In this document: positions 19,789 to 29,804 of the stretch, piece by piece | Layout: each line of letters starts with the position of its first letter | How positions within the stretch are numbered: the stretch's first letter is position 1 | Assembly (NCBI GenBank): GCA_012862575.1 | Contig: BLSF01000002.1 | Span: forward strand, 62,001 to 126,000 | DNA length: 64,000 bases | Direction of reading: 5' to 3' | From: Parietichytrium sp. I65-24A | Lineage: Eukaryota; Sar; Bigyra; Thraustochytrida; Thraustochytriidae | Notes under the pieces: model-generated | Told to the model about the DNA's origin: nothing | The model's database searches: none | Seen by the model: the letters and a program-made list of their open reading frames with translations, nothing else | Program-made: the position numbers and the translations under genes

Positions 19789-20607
19789 TCACAAATGAGA
19801 GTTGAAAAACTTTGTGGTCTCCAAAAGCATCGCTTCTGTAACACTGTGCTCAACTCCGCTGTGGACACTGTGTTCAATTCCATTAGCTTCGCTCCCTAAT
19901 AGCTCGCGCACCGCCTTGTAAAACTTGCTGTTGCACGCTAACGGCACCAATGGATCGTCTCCCCCGTTGATCAGAAGGAGCTTTCGGTCTTTGAACTTGG
20001 ACAAGTTTGCGATAGGGTCCAGGTTGTTCACAGTAGATTGCAAAGCAGCTGGGAACAAGGTTTCGAAGGATGGCACTTTGCCCGACTTGTCCGAACCCTG
20101 ATTAGACCTGAGCAGGGCCTCGTAGCGCTTCTCCATGTTCAATTTGTAGTCTGCGGAGGATATCACAGATACGCAGCAGTCGATACGTGGCTCGTGCGCC
20201 ATGCAAATGATACTCGCGTGCCCGCCTTGTGATATCCCAAACACCCCAATCTTGCTAAAGGTAACGCCAAGAATAGCGGGCAGTAAGTCGATCTGGATCT
20301 GGATCTCCTTCAACGACATGAGCAGTTGCGAGTACATGTCCACTGCGTGTGTCCAGTTCCCGTCGCCCCAGCTCAAGTTTCGATCCTTATCAAGAAGCCT
20401 CTCCCCATGGTTTGGCGCGTCGCCGTAGACACACAACAGCCCAGCCTCAGCAAACCTCTTGGCGTGAACTTCCATCTTCTCTTTCCGCTGCAGGCGACCG
20501 TGCAAGATAAACACCACCGCCACGCTACTGCCGACCTCGCAGCCTTCTGGCCACGCGACTCGAAGCCTCACGCCACCAAGGTTCACGAAATCCAGCTTGC
20601 TCGCCAT
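19789..20607 (-). CDS. Alpha/beta hydrolase (dienelactone hydrolase/esterase-like)
   Basis: 272 residues from the first ATG; the longer frame starts at TTG. It has the alpha/beta hydrolase order: an oxyanion region FILHGRLQRKE, a G-D-A-P-N-H-G-E-R segment typical of the YqiA/dienelactone/prolyl-oligopeptidase-like group, the nucleophile elbow GISQGG (Ser126), an Asp in NGGDDPLVP and a His in SGVEHSVTEAM, which together make the triad. No signal peptide, so it is probably cytosolic. The substrate is unknown: it could be a carboxylesterase or acyl-peptide-type hydrolase. The gene lies downstream of the phosphatase-kinase fusion on the same strand. Confidence 0.82.
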   Translation of the reverse strand: MASKLDFVNLGGVRLRVAWPEGCEVGSSVAVVFILHGRLQRKEKMEVHAKRFAEAGLLCVYGDAPNHGERLLDKDRNLSWGDGNWTHAVDMYSQLLMSLKEIQIQIDLLPAILGVTFSKIGVFGISQGGHASIICMAHEPRIDCCVSVISSADYKLNMEKRYEALLRSNQGSDKSGKVPSFETLFPAALQSTVNNLDPIANLSKFKDRKLLLINGGDDPLVPLACNSKFYKAVRELLGSEANGIEHSVHSGVEHSVTEAMLLETTKFFNSHL

Positions 20608-21025
20608 CGCTCCTGAACCCGCATACAAAATGGGCTACCTTGCCTTCTCCTCTCACCGCCTCTGCGAGTACGCTGTACTCTTGCCGCTTATCGCCAATTG
20701 GAGAGCTTGTGGTCCATGGGCGCAGTAGGCATGTCGGACTGATGGTGTTTTATAAATGTTCTACAGTTTCGAGTAATACATCGCGAAATGCAAGACTTCC
20801 TGGCGGCCTCCCCTTCCTTTCAACCCGTTTATTCTTGTTCCGGAACTAGAGCCAAATCCCGGACTGGGCAGATGACCCAGAGCAAACCGAACTGTTGCCT
20901 TTCCTGAAACTTTGCAGCAAAAAAATTGAAGAAACACAGTTCGTGATGTTAAAAAACCTGGACGAAGACCAAAATCTTAAATTCTAAAAAAGCAATGTAC
21001 AGTTTTACTCTGCGTCAATATGAGC
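20608..21025. other. Spacer between hydrolase and phosphatase-kinase gene
   Basis: 0.42 kb with no gene recognised. The distal part (20880-21010) is AT-rich and fits a 3' UTR of the phosphatase-kinase gene. The proximal part should hold the hydrolase promoter. Confidence 0.4.
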
Positions 21026-23512
21026 TCAGAGTGCAGAAGAATCGACCAAAGCAATAGCCCACTCAGTTTGCTCGATCAGCCACTTCGCGACCGTGAAATT
21101 TTTGTTGTAAGCGTTGAAGGAGAGTTTATCTCTTCGACTTTCAAAAACGTGGAGCTCCATCTTCTCCCAATGGTCAGCTATAGCGACGCGAGCAAGGTCC
21201 AGTATCGCGTAGGCGAATTGCTTTTTGAAAACTTGCTTGGGCAACACGGGCGCTCCGGACGAACCTGCGACGCCAGACCTTACCAACCTCTCACTAAGCT
21301 GTGAGTGGTAGAGGTCCAAAAGCGACTCCACCTGCCCCACCGTGATCCAATCACCAGCAGAGGCTGCTATGCAGTACGCCACATCAACTGCCCCGATACC
21401 AATTCCCGTCCACTGAAAATCTATCAAGCCGACAGAGCTTCCGGAATCGTTACGAGACGGAAAGAAAAGATTCGGCGCCTTCGCGTCACCGTGTATGACT
21501 GTGCAATACTGCCGATTGCTCCAATTTTCTGCAGCAGTTACCTTGCCATCCTTGTGCACAACGAGCCCATTCGCCTCTTCTGAAGCTCTCGCAGCAAGTG
21601 ATGCAACACGTTCCCCGAGTCCAGGATCCGCGCCGAACAGTTTGCTCAATCTTGACCAGTTGGGAACTATCTTGTCTAGTTGACCCCGTGGCTGATGTTT
21701 CAGGTGCCAATATCCTCCCTGTGCCCACAATGTGCTCGCTAAAGCTCCCTTCTCCCCCGTCGGGTCACTCCCAAGCCAAAAGAAAGCATGCATATCTGCT
21801 AGCACTTGCAATGTCGAGCACAGCTCGCTCTTGCCCAGATAAGCGTGTTGCTTCCACTGCTCTGGAGCAAAATCTCGCAGGAGTAAAACGAACTTGGAAT
21901 CAATCGGACTCGACTCGTGTACAACCTGATCAAAGTGGTACGGAAGCGCAACTTGAACAATTCCAGCGCCAGAGTCCACCATTTTTTTTAACAGTGGCGA
22001 GGTCAGCATTCGAACTTCCACTTGATTGGCAAATATATCCCTGCTTAGCTTGTAAGGCGCCGACTCCAGCTTCGACAAAGCATAAGGCATCTCCCGAAGC
22101 ACTGCCCTCTTGTAAAATGCAGAGCGAACAGCCGTGTCGTCCTCGACAACAATTCGGATCCGGCAGCATACACTCTGCTTGTACCGGACAGCATCCTCCT
22201 CAGGTGCATCAAACGATACAATTTTGCCACTTTTACCAAAGATAGACATGCTCAGCCCTTCCTTGCTAAGTGCTTGGCCTGCAATATCTCGGGCAATGTC
22301 AAAAGCCTGAGGTCTGTTGTCCAAGGGGACCCAGCCATTCGAAGCGTGCATGGAGGCGATTTCGGGAGTGAACTCTCTGCAGAAGAACTGGCAGAGAGCG
22401 GCATGCGATTGGCCAAACACTTTTTCAAACCCTGGCCCACTCGCAATGATCCCCAACTTGTTCGCTGCATTGACTTTACGAGAGTACTCGACTGGGAAGC
22501 CAAGAAGCGTGGTCAGTTTCCCGCCTACAGCACTCAGTAGTGCTTCTGTCGCACACGTATCCCAGAGAGAGGATCCGAGGTTCATGAGCGCGACATCTGC
22601 TTGTCCCGTCAGGAGCCTCAAAACTTTGTTGCCACAACCGCCAACACCAAGCGAATGCTTGCCTGCGATCGCCCCCCTAGCACGAACCAGAATTGGGTCA
22701 CGATTAGATAAACTCGTAGCGCAGACGACCTCATTCACCGGAGCTGTTCTTACAAACTTTCCTTCTGCACGCTCGTCGCAAGTTCTTGGTGCGCTGGAAT
22801 CCACCTGCAAACCGAGTAACCCTAGACCTTCTGCACCGACCAAAACATGTCCACGGCTCTCGGAGGGTTGCCCAGCGGCGACCTCTCTGCCGACAGCACC
22901 GTCGTGGAACGGGAGCCCAATCACTCCGCCGACAGGCCTGCCGCGCCACGCTAGCCCAATCAGTGTCTGGCAAGAAGCCAGTCTTCCCTGCACAAACTCC
23001 CTGGTACCGTCCACTGGGTCCACAAACAAGCACAGCTCCTTCTCGCAGGCCTCTTTCAGGGCTTCAGGGAGCCCATCCGGCTGCACAGCCGCCAACACTC
23101 CGTTGCTAAGACTCTTTTCCAACTCCGGAACGAGCACGGCCAAGTCCTCGGCTGGAGACCATCCTTGCAGCATGGCGTTATCTTCGGCCAAGTCCTCTTC
23201 GCACACCATGCCCAGCAGGGGGAATTTGCTGCGCAAGAGCTTCACAATCGCGGTTTGCGCGCGAACATCGGCAAGTGTCAGGTAGCTCCTCGTGTCCGAA
23301 GGGTCCTTCAGAGCCGCACCCAGCCTGGCCAGCTCGGACGACTTTTTCTCCGACTCATTTTCCTTCTGTGTGCCCTGCTGTGTGTCAGACCCAGTCCCAC
23401 TGCCGCTCTCGCGCAGCCGCTGCACATCTCGGATCACCTTCCCTGCCACCGCCGCCGCGATCGCGCACTCTCGCAGCACCGCGCACACCACATTGCGCCC
23501 GTCCTCATCCAT
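21026..23512 (-). CDS. BPNT/IMPase-family phosphatase fused to EcKinase-like kinase
   Basis: 828 residues from the first ATG. Residues about 1-400 are a lithium-sensitive inositol-monophosphatase superfamily domain of the 3'(2'),5'-bisphosphate nucleotidase type: metal-site EED (105-107), DPVDGT (165-170) and WDTCATEALLSAVGG. It would remove the 3'-phosphate of PAP, the by-product of sulfation. Residues about 430-828 are a phosphotransferase of the choline/ecdysteroid-kinase (EcKinase, DUF227/CHK) group, with catalytic HGDAKAPN (His674, Asp676) and metal-binding LIDFQW (Asp698; DFQ is the usual EcKinase variant). Both domains look complete in one frame, so this is a true fusion, not a frameshift. 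The kinase substrate is unknown. The frame stays open 63 codons upstream without ATG. No signal peptide with the chosen start; probably cytosolic. Confidence 0.85.
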   Translation of the reverse strand: MDEDGRNVVCAVLRECAIAAAVAGKVIRDVQRLRESGSGTGSDTQQGTQKENESEKKSSELARLGAALKDPSDTRSYLTLADVRAQTAIVKLLRSKFPLLGMVCEEDLAEDNAMLQGWSPAEDLAVLVPELEKSLSNGVLAAVQPDGLPEALKEACEKELCLFVDPVDGTREFVQGRLASCQTLIGLAWRGRPVGGVIGLPFHDGAVGREVAAGQPSESRGHVLVGAEGLGLLGLQVDSSAPRTCDERAEGKFVRTAPVNEVVCATSLSNRDPILVRARGAIAGKHSLGVGGCGNKVLRLLTGQADVALMNLGSSLWDTCATEALLSAVGGKLTTLLGFPVEYSRKVNAANKLGIIASGPGFEKVFGQSHAALCQFFCREFTPEIASMHASNGWVPLDNRPQAFDIARDIAGQALSKEGLSMSIFGKSGKIVSFDAPEEDAVRYKQSVCCRIRIVVEDDTAVRSAFYKRAVLREMPYALSKLESAPYKLSRDIFANQVEVRMLTSPLLKKMVDSGAGIVQVALPYHFDQVVHESSPIDSKFVLLLRDFAPEQWKQHAYLGKSELCSTLQVLADMHAFFWLGSDPTGEKGALASTLWAQGGYWHLKHQPRGQLDKIVPNWSRLSKLFGADPGLGERVASLAARASEEANGLVVHKDGKVTAAENWSNRQYCTVIHGDAKAPNLFFPSRNDSGSSVGLIDFQWTGIGIGAVDVAYCIAASAGDWITVGQVESLLDLYHSQLSERLVRSGVAGSSGAPVLPKQVFKKQFAYAILDLARVAIADHWEKMELHVFESRRDKLSFNAYNKNFTVAKWLIEQTEWAIALVDSSAL

Positions 23513-23661
23513 CCGATTCGCGCAGGAATATGCCGCCGCCTTCCCCACGATCTCTGCAGTCTTTGCGATACTCCTTTTGAACAACCACAAACACAAGAAC
23601 AATGGAACGATGAAACGATGGCCCACCCACTCAATTCCAGTCCACAAGAATCCACAAGAAT

Positions 23662-23704
23662 ACAAAGAATGCAAAGATTGCAAAGAATGCAAAGAATGCA
23701 AAGA
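23662..23704. repeat. TGCAAAGAA 9-base minisatellite
   Basis: About five units of TGCAAAGAA with one-base variants. It lies in the open but ATG-less extension of the phosphatase-kinase frame, where the minus strand would read repeats of HSL/QSL. Confidence 0.8.
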
Positions 23705-24440
23705 GTCTAGAGAAAGATCCCGCTGCGCGCCAAGTCGGTGAGAATGGTTCCTCTGCGCGGAAGCTCTTCTCCGTTCCCCGCTCTTCCCTCACTTATTGCG
23801 CTTGCTTCGCTTGCTACCAGCCTCTCTCCGTCCCCACAAAGCGTTCCGCACTGGTCCCCGCAGGCACAAGTCGCCAGCAACGTATGTAGACTACGCCCCT
23901 GACCTGTTCACTCACTCGCTCATACTCGTGGCTTCCTTCAGTGTCAGTGGAGCCGAGGGAGTTGGGTTCTCCTGCCGGTTCTCCGCTCGAGAACCCGACC
24001 TTCCCCCACCCCTCGCTCCCCTCGCTCAGGGAATTTGCCCGTTGCGCACGTTATGCGCTGGCTACCTGGAGCGCTAGCGTGGCTGCTCATGGAGGGGTAG
24101 AGGGCGCGTAGAGAAGGCTACGGCGCACGGATGACAAGAATTGAACCACGCACAGTTGACGACAGCAACAAAGAAAGAAGGATGAGCAGGTTGTCGTGCT
24201 TGCTGCACAGAAGAAGGAAGGTGCGCGTGAATATATGAATACATGAATGTATGATTATATATTGCATAAATGAAAGGAGAGGAAAAGGATTGCCCGTAGA
24301 CTAGACGGATTCGCCACCGTGCTGTAGAGTTGCTCGGAAAGAGCAAGCAACGTCTTTCTTGTTGGCTCGCAGTCTCGCAGGCAACGTGAACCAAAAGAGC
24401 AAGAGCTAGAGCGAGAGCTACTTGGCCACCTTGCCCGAGC

Positions 24441-24463
24441 TTTCTCTCTCTCTCTCTCTCTCT
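24441..24463. repeat. (TC)n dinucleotide tract
   Basis: About eleven TC units on the plus strand, 430 bases upstream of the cyclase ATG and 930 bases upstream of the phosphatase-kinase ATG. Confidence 0.85.
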
Positions 24464-24891
24464 GTTCTCGCTCCCCTCTGGCACTCACGCTGGAGGCTTA
24501 ACTCTTGACCAAAACCGCCCTCAATCTGCTCTGTAATCCTCCCGCGGTGAGGTTGCAACCACGCCTCACTTCATTGCGGAGAAAACAAGGAGGACAAGGT
24601 ACACAAGCCGCGGCCAAGTGAGACAGGAAGGACGTGGCAAGCAAGCGGGTGAGGAAGGACGGCTTCGTTGTCAGCGGAAGCGGCAATCCGAACTCTGCTG
24701 TCCTCAGCGTTCAACCCCGCTCCGTGCAAAAGGCAGAAGAACGCAGACATTACACCGGAAATATTGCTGCAAGCGCCAGCCCGCGGCCGAGTCGTAATTT
24801 TTCATGTGGGAGCGGACGGACCGGGGAGCTTCTTTGACAAAACGTTCTGGTCTGGCAAGCGTGCGTGGCTTGAGAGCGTAGAGCCAGCGGC

Positions 24892-27800
24892 ATGGGGGGC
24901 GGCGCTTCCCGCCAGTCGGCTCCTGAGGCAAGCACCAAGGAGAGCAGCAAACCTGCCGATCCTGCGGCATTGAAGCGTGGAAATTCAAAGAGAGGCAAAT
25001 ATCAACTCAATGTAGATTCAACAATAAGCGCGACCGGTCAGTCCGACTCGATGACCGGATCCGCGGCCTCGTCTCCTGATGACGATGAGAACCCCCACCA
25101 GCAGCTTCAGCACAACATAAAGCGAAACCTGAAGAGGTCGTCTATTTCCAGTCAGGTTGTGTCCCCGAAGTTTACCGAGTCGAAAGAGCAGGCGGAGCTC
25201 TTTGACTTGTTCATTAGAAACAGCAACAAGGCGGATATTGGAAATTTCGTGGAAACCATCCTTGGGAAAAGTGACTCAAAGCAGCAAACAAAGTTCATGC
25301 AGCAAACCCTCGTAGAGCTCAAGCGTCTGATGCAAATTAATACGTTGGCAAGGGAGCTCTCACTGAGACATGATTCTAAATCGCAGTACGCATATATGAT
25401 CAGGACTATCTGCGAACTCGTGGACGCAGACAGAGCCGTCTTGTATTTGTGCGATCACCAGCAAAGCGTTTTGCGCGTGCAAGTGGTTCGTCAGTCTGGG
25501 TTGAGCTCCTCAAGTGACAAGTTCTCTATGACATTTCCGATGAACGAAGGAGTGTTTGCTGATGCGGTCGGGATGGGGATCTCGGTGAATATCACTGATG
25601 CGTACAAAGACGGTCGCTTCTCCAGCGTTCTCGACGAAACAACAGACTACAAAACGAAATCTTTATTGACTGTCCCGGTAGGCTTCGCTGCAAGAGACGC
25701 CCGCATTCGTCGCGGCTCAATATCCCGCTTTCTGTCATCCAGTTTGATGAATCTTTTGCAACCAAGCAAAGTGGGTGAGTTGGGCAAACTCAACGAGAGC
25801 GCCGAGGATGACGAGGGATCACCGAATCCTCGAAATTCGGCAGCCAGTATTCCCCTCTTGGACGACCCTCGGAAACAGCTAATTGGGAGAAGGCGCTCGT
25901 CCCTGCGAAGCACTTCGGATGCATCTGATCGCAGCGGAGCCATGGAAGTAGAGGCTGTCATTCAGGTCATGAACAAGATGTCCGAGGACTCGTTCAGCGC
26001 CGAAGATGTATCCTTATTGGAAGCGGTGGCAACTATAATTGCAGGATTTATTTCGCATTCTAAGCTACAGGAGAAAGAGAGGCTGGAGAGAATGCGCAAG
26101 GAGACCATCCTTGATATTGCGGTTTCGCTCGGGTCGACGAGAGATGTGCACTCCCTGATTCACACGGTCGTCGGAAAGCTACAGCGTACTTTCAGCGTCG
26201 ATCGCTGCTCTCTGTTCTTCGTCAACGAGGAGAAAGGCGTGCTTTGGACAGTGGTATCAGACTATTCTCAAGAGTTGCAAAACGTTTGCAATGAAACCAT
26301 CGTTGAAATTCCCTTGGATCGGGGCATCGCAGGGTACGTCGCGAAGACGGGGGAGATGTTAAACATCAGGGACGCATACCTGGACTCGCGCTTCAACAAC
26401 GAGGTGGACAGGAAAACAAAATACCGAACGCGCTCTATCCTGTGCGGGCCGATCAAGAACTCGCAAGGAGAGGTTGTTGCTATCGTTCAGCTTATCAACA
26501 AGAAGAGTGACATGCTTATGAACATGTACAGTCAACGTCGGATCCCCAAGTCTGAGATGGGCCAGCGTCTCAACGTCCTGGGCGATTCTTTTCGGGAGGG
26601 GTGCAGAGAGAGCATCGCTTATGGCGGCGGTGCCAACCTGGAGGCAGAGTTTGATTCAGGGGACGAGCAGCTACTCGAGGGTATGTTCTCGATGCTTGGT
26701 GTGGCGATCACCAATATGGAACTGTTCTCCCAGTCATTCATATCCCAAAACAGGCTGAAATGCGTCCTGGATAACGTTTCTGAGCTAGTTCTTACGGTGG
26801 ACGAGGACGGCAAGCTGATGGGCAGCAATAGGTCGAGCAGAGAAATCAATGCTCTGTTTGGCACTTCTATCCAAGCCCGTGTTATGCGAAACGAGTATTT
26901 GAGCTCTTGGGTTCCCGACAAGGACATTGCAAGAGACATCGAGATGGTGCTCCAAGCCGCCAAGTCCTGTGAGGGGGAGCAGCTCAAGAATATTGGTGTG
27001 ACGCGCTCCGAGCATCAACTCGGAGTCGGTCACGTTGTGAATTACACAATTAAGCCACTCGTAGGGGCAGGCACCTCGCTTGACAATTTAATTAGACTTC
27101 AGAGAGGGCGGGATCAGTCAAGTAACAATCCCGAACTATTTGCGTTCGATCAAGCAAGTCCAACCCAGCGAACACAAAGCGCGTTTGATCGTACCAGCAG
27201 AAGTTCGTCGCTGGTACCCAGCTCGTTGGAACGAGCAGGCACTCTTGCTAGCGAGTTCCCATTTGCAGACACGCCTAAAAAATCTGCCAGCTTGGATAAG
27301 AAACGGAACAAGCTGATAAATATCGCTCAGGAGCAACACCAACAAGAGGCAGGAGGCGACGTGGAGGAGTTTCTCGGTCTCGTCGTGTGTGTTGACGACA
27401 AAACACCGGAGTTAAAGCTCAAAACGACGTTGAAAAAGTACCTCGCCCCCGATATTGTGGAGCACCTTCTTACAAACGATGGTAAGCTCCAGCTTGGCGG
27501 CTCAAAGCAAAAGGTGAGCATCCTCTTTTCAGATATCCGTGGCTTTACCACATTCAGCGAAGAGGCCGGGGCACAAGAAGTGTTTCAGACCTTGAACGAA
27601 TATTTTTCTTGTATGGTGGAAGTAATCACGAAGCACGGAGGAATCGTTGATAAATTTATTGGAGATGCGCTCATGGCAGTCTTTGGCGTGCCTGAGGTGT
27701 CGGAGAGCGACCCGCAGAATGCTTGCCTTGCTGCCGTAGCGATGGAGAAGGAGCTGATTAACTTTAATGCCAAGCGCAGGGAAATTGGCAAGATGGAGAT

Positions 27801-28872
27801 CAAAATCGGCGTTGGAGTGAGTACAGGAGAAGTCTATTGCGGAAACATTGGATCCGAGAATAGATTCGAGTATACAGTAATTGGAGACTCCGTCAACGTG
27901 GCTTCTCGGCTGGAATCAAGCACAAAGGAGTATGGTGTGACGAATCTTATTGGCGACGCGACGTTCCAAGACATCTTGAACAGCGCTCAACTCCCTGTAC
28001 GCGTGCTCAACTCGATGAAGCCAAACGAAATGATCAAGCACTTCGACGTAGAACAGCTCTTTTTCCGAGAAATTGATCTTGTTCGCGTTGCTGGGAAAGA
28101 CGACGTGACTCGTCTTTACGAGTGCATTGGCCTTGGGCACAGTCTTTCGGATCTCCTTCCAGACACCAAAGTCAATGCGATGAAGCATTACGCCCTTGGT
28201 CTGAACGCCTATAGACGCAAAGACATCGAGAGGGCGTTTGCGTACTTCGAGGTCGCTGCAGACGAAGGCGATGTTCCATCTATTCTATTCGAAGAACGAT
28301 GCGATCATCTCTTGCAGAATGGCGGCTGGGAAAATCCCGACTGGGATGGCGTTTGGGATATGCAGAAAGTTAGTGTCTGGACCTATCAGGCTCGCCCTGA
28401 GCGACCGCCCAAGACGAGAAGAGCTTCCACCTGCGGCCGGATTGAGATTCACGACGATCCCGAGGTTGAAAATGAAACCACCCTTCCAGAGGTTGATCCT
28501 GTCGCATTTCGCAGCTTGAAGCGAGCTCAGTCAGAGAGAAAACTGGTTCCTGAAAACCTGAAAAGCCCCGGCTTTTTGGCGCAACTTGGGGACGCTGAGA
28601 CTGATCTGTCTGGCGAGAAGGATGCGTCTGTTGAGCTCAAGCAGCATCGCATCATGAAGAATCGAGATCGCAAACGTTCCATCATACTCAAGCCAAACGA
28701 ATCTCTGAACAGCGGAACGTCATCAAATAAGAAGATGTTGCCAGTTTTGCGCGATGACGAGTCTGATTGCTCCGGCCATGGTGGCGACGCTGAGATTTTG
28801 GATGTCATATCCGGGAACGATGAGATTACGAGCTTCGCAGAGGAGTCCAAACATTTTGACGCATCTGACTGA
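24892..28872 (+). CDS. Tandem-GAF class III adenylate cyclase
   Basis: 1326 residues, intronless. MGGGAS is a strong N-myristoylation signal, so the enzyme is probably membrane-tethered. GAF1 spans about 153-395 (with an inserted Ser/Arg-rich loop containing GRRRSSLRS) and GAF2 about 405-612. GAF2 carries NK...FDSGDE, matching the NKFDE motif of cyclic-nucleotide-binding GAFs of phosphodiesterases and cyanobacterial CyaB; in GAF1 the last acidic residue is replaced (FSAEDV). A PAS-like segment (about 616-720) and a Ser-rich linker follow. The catalytic domain is at about 870-1060: metal Asp881 in FSDIRGF, a second in KFIGDALMAVFG, and IGDSVNVASRLES with the adenine-selecting Asp and the Asn/Arg pair. 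It makes cAMP from ATP. A TPR-like helical tail (1095-1150) and PKA-type sites (KTRRAST, RKRSI) follow, suggesting feedback phosphorylation. Confidence 0.92.
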   Translation: MGGGASRQSAPEASTKESSKPADPAALKRGNSKRGKYQLNVDSTISATGQSDSMTGSAASSPDDDENPHQQLQHNIKRNLKRSSISSQVVSPKFTESKEQAELFDLFIRNSNKADIGNFVETILGKSDSKQQTKFMQQTLVELKRLMQINTLARELSLRHDSKSQYAYMIRTICELVDADRAVLYLCDHQQSVLRVQVVRQSGLSSSSDKFSMTFPMNEGVFADAVGMGISVNITDAYKDGRFSSVLDETTDYKTKSLLTVPVGFAARDARIRRGSISRFLSSSLMNLLQPSKVGELGKLNESAEDDEGSPNPRNSAASIPLLDDPRKQLIGRRRSSLRSTSDASDRSGAMEVEAVIQVMNKMSEDSFSAEDVSLLEAVATIIAGFISHSKLQEKERLERMRKETILDIAVSLGSTRDVHSLIHTVVGKLQRTFSVDRCSLFFVNEEKGVLWTVVSDYSQELQNVCNETIVEIPLDRGIAGYVAKTGEMLNIRDAYLDSRFNNEVDRKTKYRTRSILCGPIKNSQGEVVAIVQLINKKSDMLMNMYSQRRIPKSEMGQRLNVLGDSFREGCRESIAYGGGANLEAEFDSGDEQLLEGMFSMLGVAITNMELFSQSFISQNRLKCVLDNVSELVLTVDEDGKLMGSNRSSREINALFGTSIQARVMRNEYLSSWVPDKDIARDIEMVLQAAKSCEGEQLKNIGVTRSEHQLGVGHVVNYTIKPLVGAGTSLDNLIRLQRGRDQSSNNPELFAFDQASPTQRTQSAFDRTSRSSSLVPSSLERAGTLASEFPFADTPKKSASLDKKRNKLINIAQEQHQQEAGGDVEEFLGLVVCVDDKTPELKLKTTLKKYLAPDIVEHLLTNDGKLQLGGSKQKVSILFSDIRGFTTFSEEAGAQEVFQTLNEYFSCMVEVITKHGGIVDKFIGDALMAVFGVPEVSESDPQNACLAAVAMEKELINFNAKRREIGKMEIKIGVGVSTGEVYCGNIGSENRFEYTVIGDSVNVASRLESSTKEYGVTNLIGDATFQDILNSAQLPVRVLNSMKPNEMIKHFDVEQLFFREIDLVRVAGKDDVTRLYECIGLGHSLSDLLPDTKVNAMKHYALGLNAYRRKDIERAFAYFEVAADEGDVPSILFEERCDHLLQNGGWENPDWDGVWDMQKVSVWTYQARPERPPKTRRASTCGRIEIHDDPEVENETTLPEVDPVAFRSLKRAQSERKLVPENLKSPGFLAQLGDAETDLSGEKDASVELKQHRIMKNRDRKRSIILKPNESLNSGTSSNKKMLPVLRDDESDCSGHGGDAEILDVISGNDEITSFAEESKHFDASD

Positions 28873-29264
28873 TTATATAGCAAAATATGACTGATAATTC
28901 ATTCTTTTACCTAGCCATGTGCATACTTTTTGTGCAATTGGGGAGGCAAGGCTTTCAGCAGACGAAAAAAGAAATGTTGAATTGGGAGTGGGAAGACGTT
29001 TTGCATCACGAGCTATTCGGAGCAGCACAAATAATAATTTTTGCGACATCTGACTGACAGTGAGTTCTTTCGCTGTATCTGTTGAAGTGCATTACGAGTG
29101 CATTACGTTGATTCGTTTTGCGGCTGTTTTTTTTCTTTCTTTTTCAATCAATCTGAACCCGGCCGCGCCACCTGCACACGTTCTTGAAAGCCGCAATAAA
29201 TCAAAGAAAATGAAAGGAAAAGGGGAATTTTGCAACAAGAAGAGCCCAAATCTGTTTAATAAAT
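28873..29264. other. Convergent spacer, cyclase / RPS13
   Basis: No gene. AT-rich and likely the two 3' UTRs. It contains an exact copy of the ACTCACWGTCAGT motif on the minus strand at 29053-29065. Confidence 0.45.
29053..29065 (-). promoter_or_regulatory. ACTCACWGTCAGT dispersed motif
   Basis: The plus strand reads ACTGACAGTGAGT, the reverse complement of the W=T form. It lies between two converging genes, so it is not obviously a promoter element; a 3'-end or repeat function is equally possible. Confidence 0.4.
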
Positions 29265-29804
29265 TTAAGCGACGAGGGTGGAAGCCGTGCTCGACTCGTA
29301 TTTCCAGTTAGGTGGAAGCATCTTGGTGGTCTTGTAGTAGCGGGACAACCTCTGTGGAAGCGAGCGACAAAATAAAAGTTAGTACACAACACCAGAGCAT
29401 CAAAATCATGACGACATCTTGAAATATCAACCTACATGAATCCTAGACTCAACCAAAATCAAGCGGTACTTGGAGTCCCTGTCGCGGCGGTTGCGCTCAA
29501 GATGCTTGCGGACGCTCACTGCTTTCTTGATCAAAAAGTACAAATCCTCTGGGATCTCTGGGGCAAGTCCGTTCTTCTTCAAAAGGCGGAAGAGCTTGTG
29601 TCCAGCGATGGACTTGACCTGTGGCACTCCATGGGAATCACGGAGAATGACACCAATCTGACTAGGGGTCAAGCCCTTCTTTGCGAGCTTGCAGCACTGC
29701 TCCTCGATCTCAGCAGCAGTCTTGTTGCACCAGGATGGTGGGGTTCTCTTGTACGGCAGAGCCGAGTCTGAGATACCCTTTCCGTTTCCGTAAACGCGAC
29801 CCAT
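29265..29804 (-). CDS. RPS13: 40S ribosomal protein S13 (uS15), two exons
   Basis: Exon 1 is 29804-29436 and exon 2 is 29351-29265, separated by an 84-base intron (29352-29435). The intron starts GTAGGT, ends CACAG and contains a perfect TACTAAC branch site (29378-29384). Joining in phase 0 gives 151 residues, exactly the human RPS13 length, colinear throughout: MGR...GKG at the start, [45 protein letters not shown] at the exon junction, [10 protein letters not shown] and the C-terminal STLVA. It is a small-subunit protein of the cytosolic ribosome that contacts 18S rRNA near the bridge to the large subunit. The leader has long (GA)n tracts on the sense strand, as expected of a highly expressed gene here. 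No oddities. Confidence 0.97.

Larger units (their letters stand above)
23513..24891. other. Divergent spacer, phosphatase-kinase / cyclase
   Basis: 1.38 kb that must contain both promoters. The first 190 bases are open in the phosphatase-kinase frame. A 9-base minisatellite sits at 23662-23704 and a (TC)n tract at 24441-24463. No other gene seen. Confidence 0.45.
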
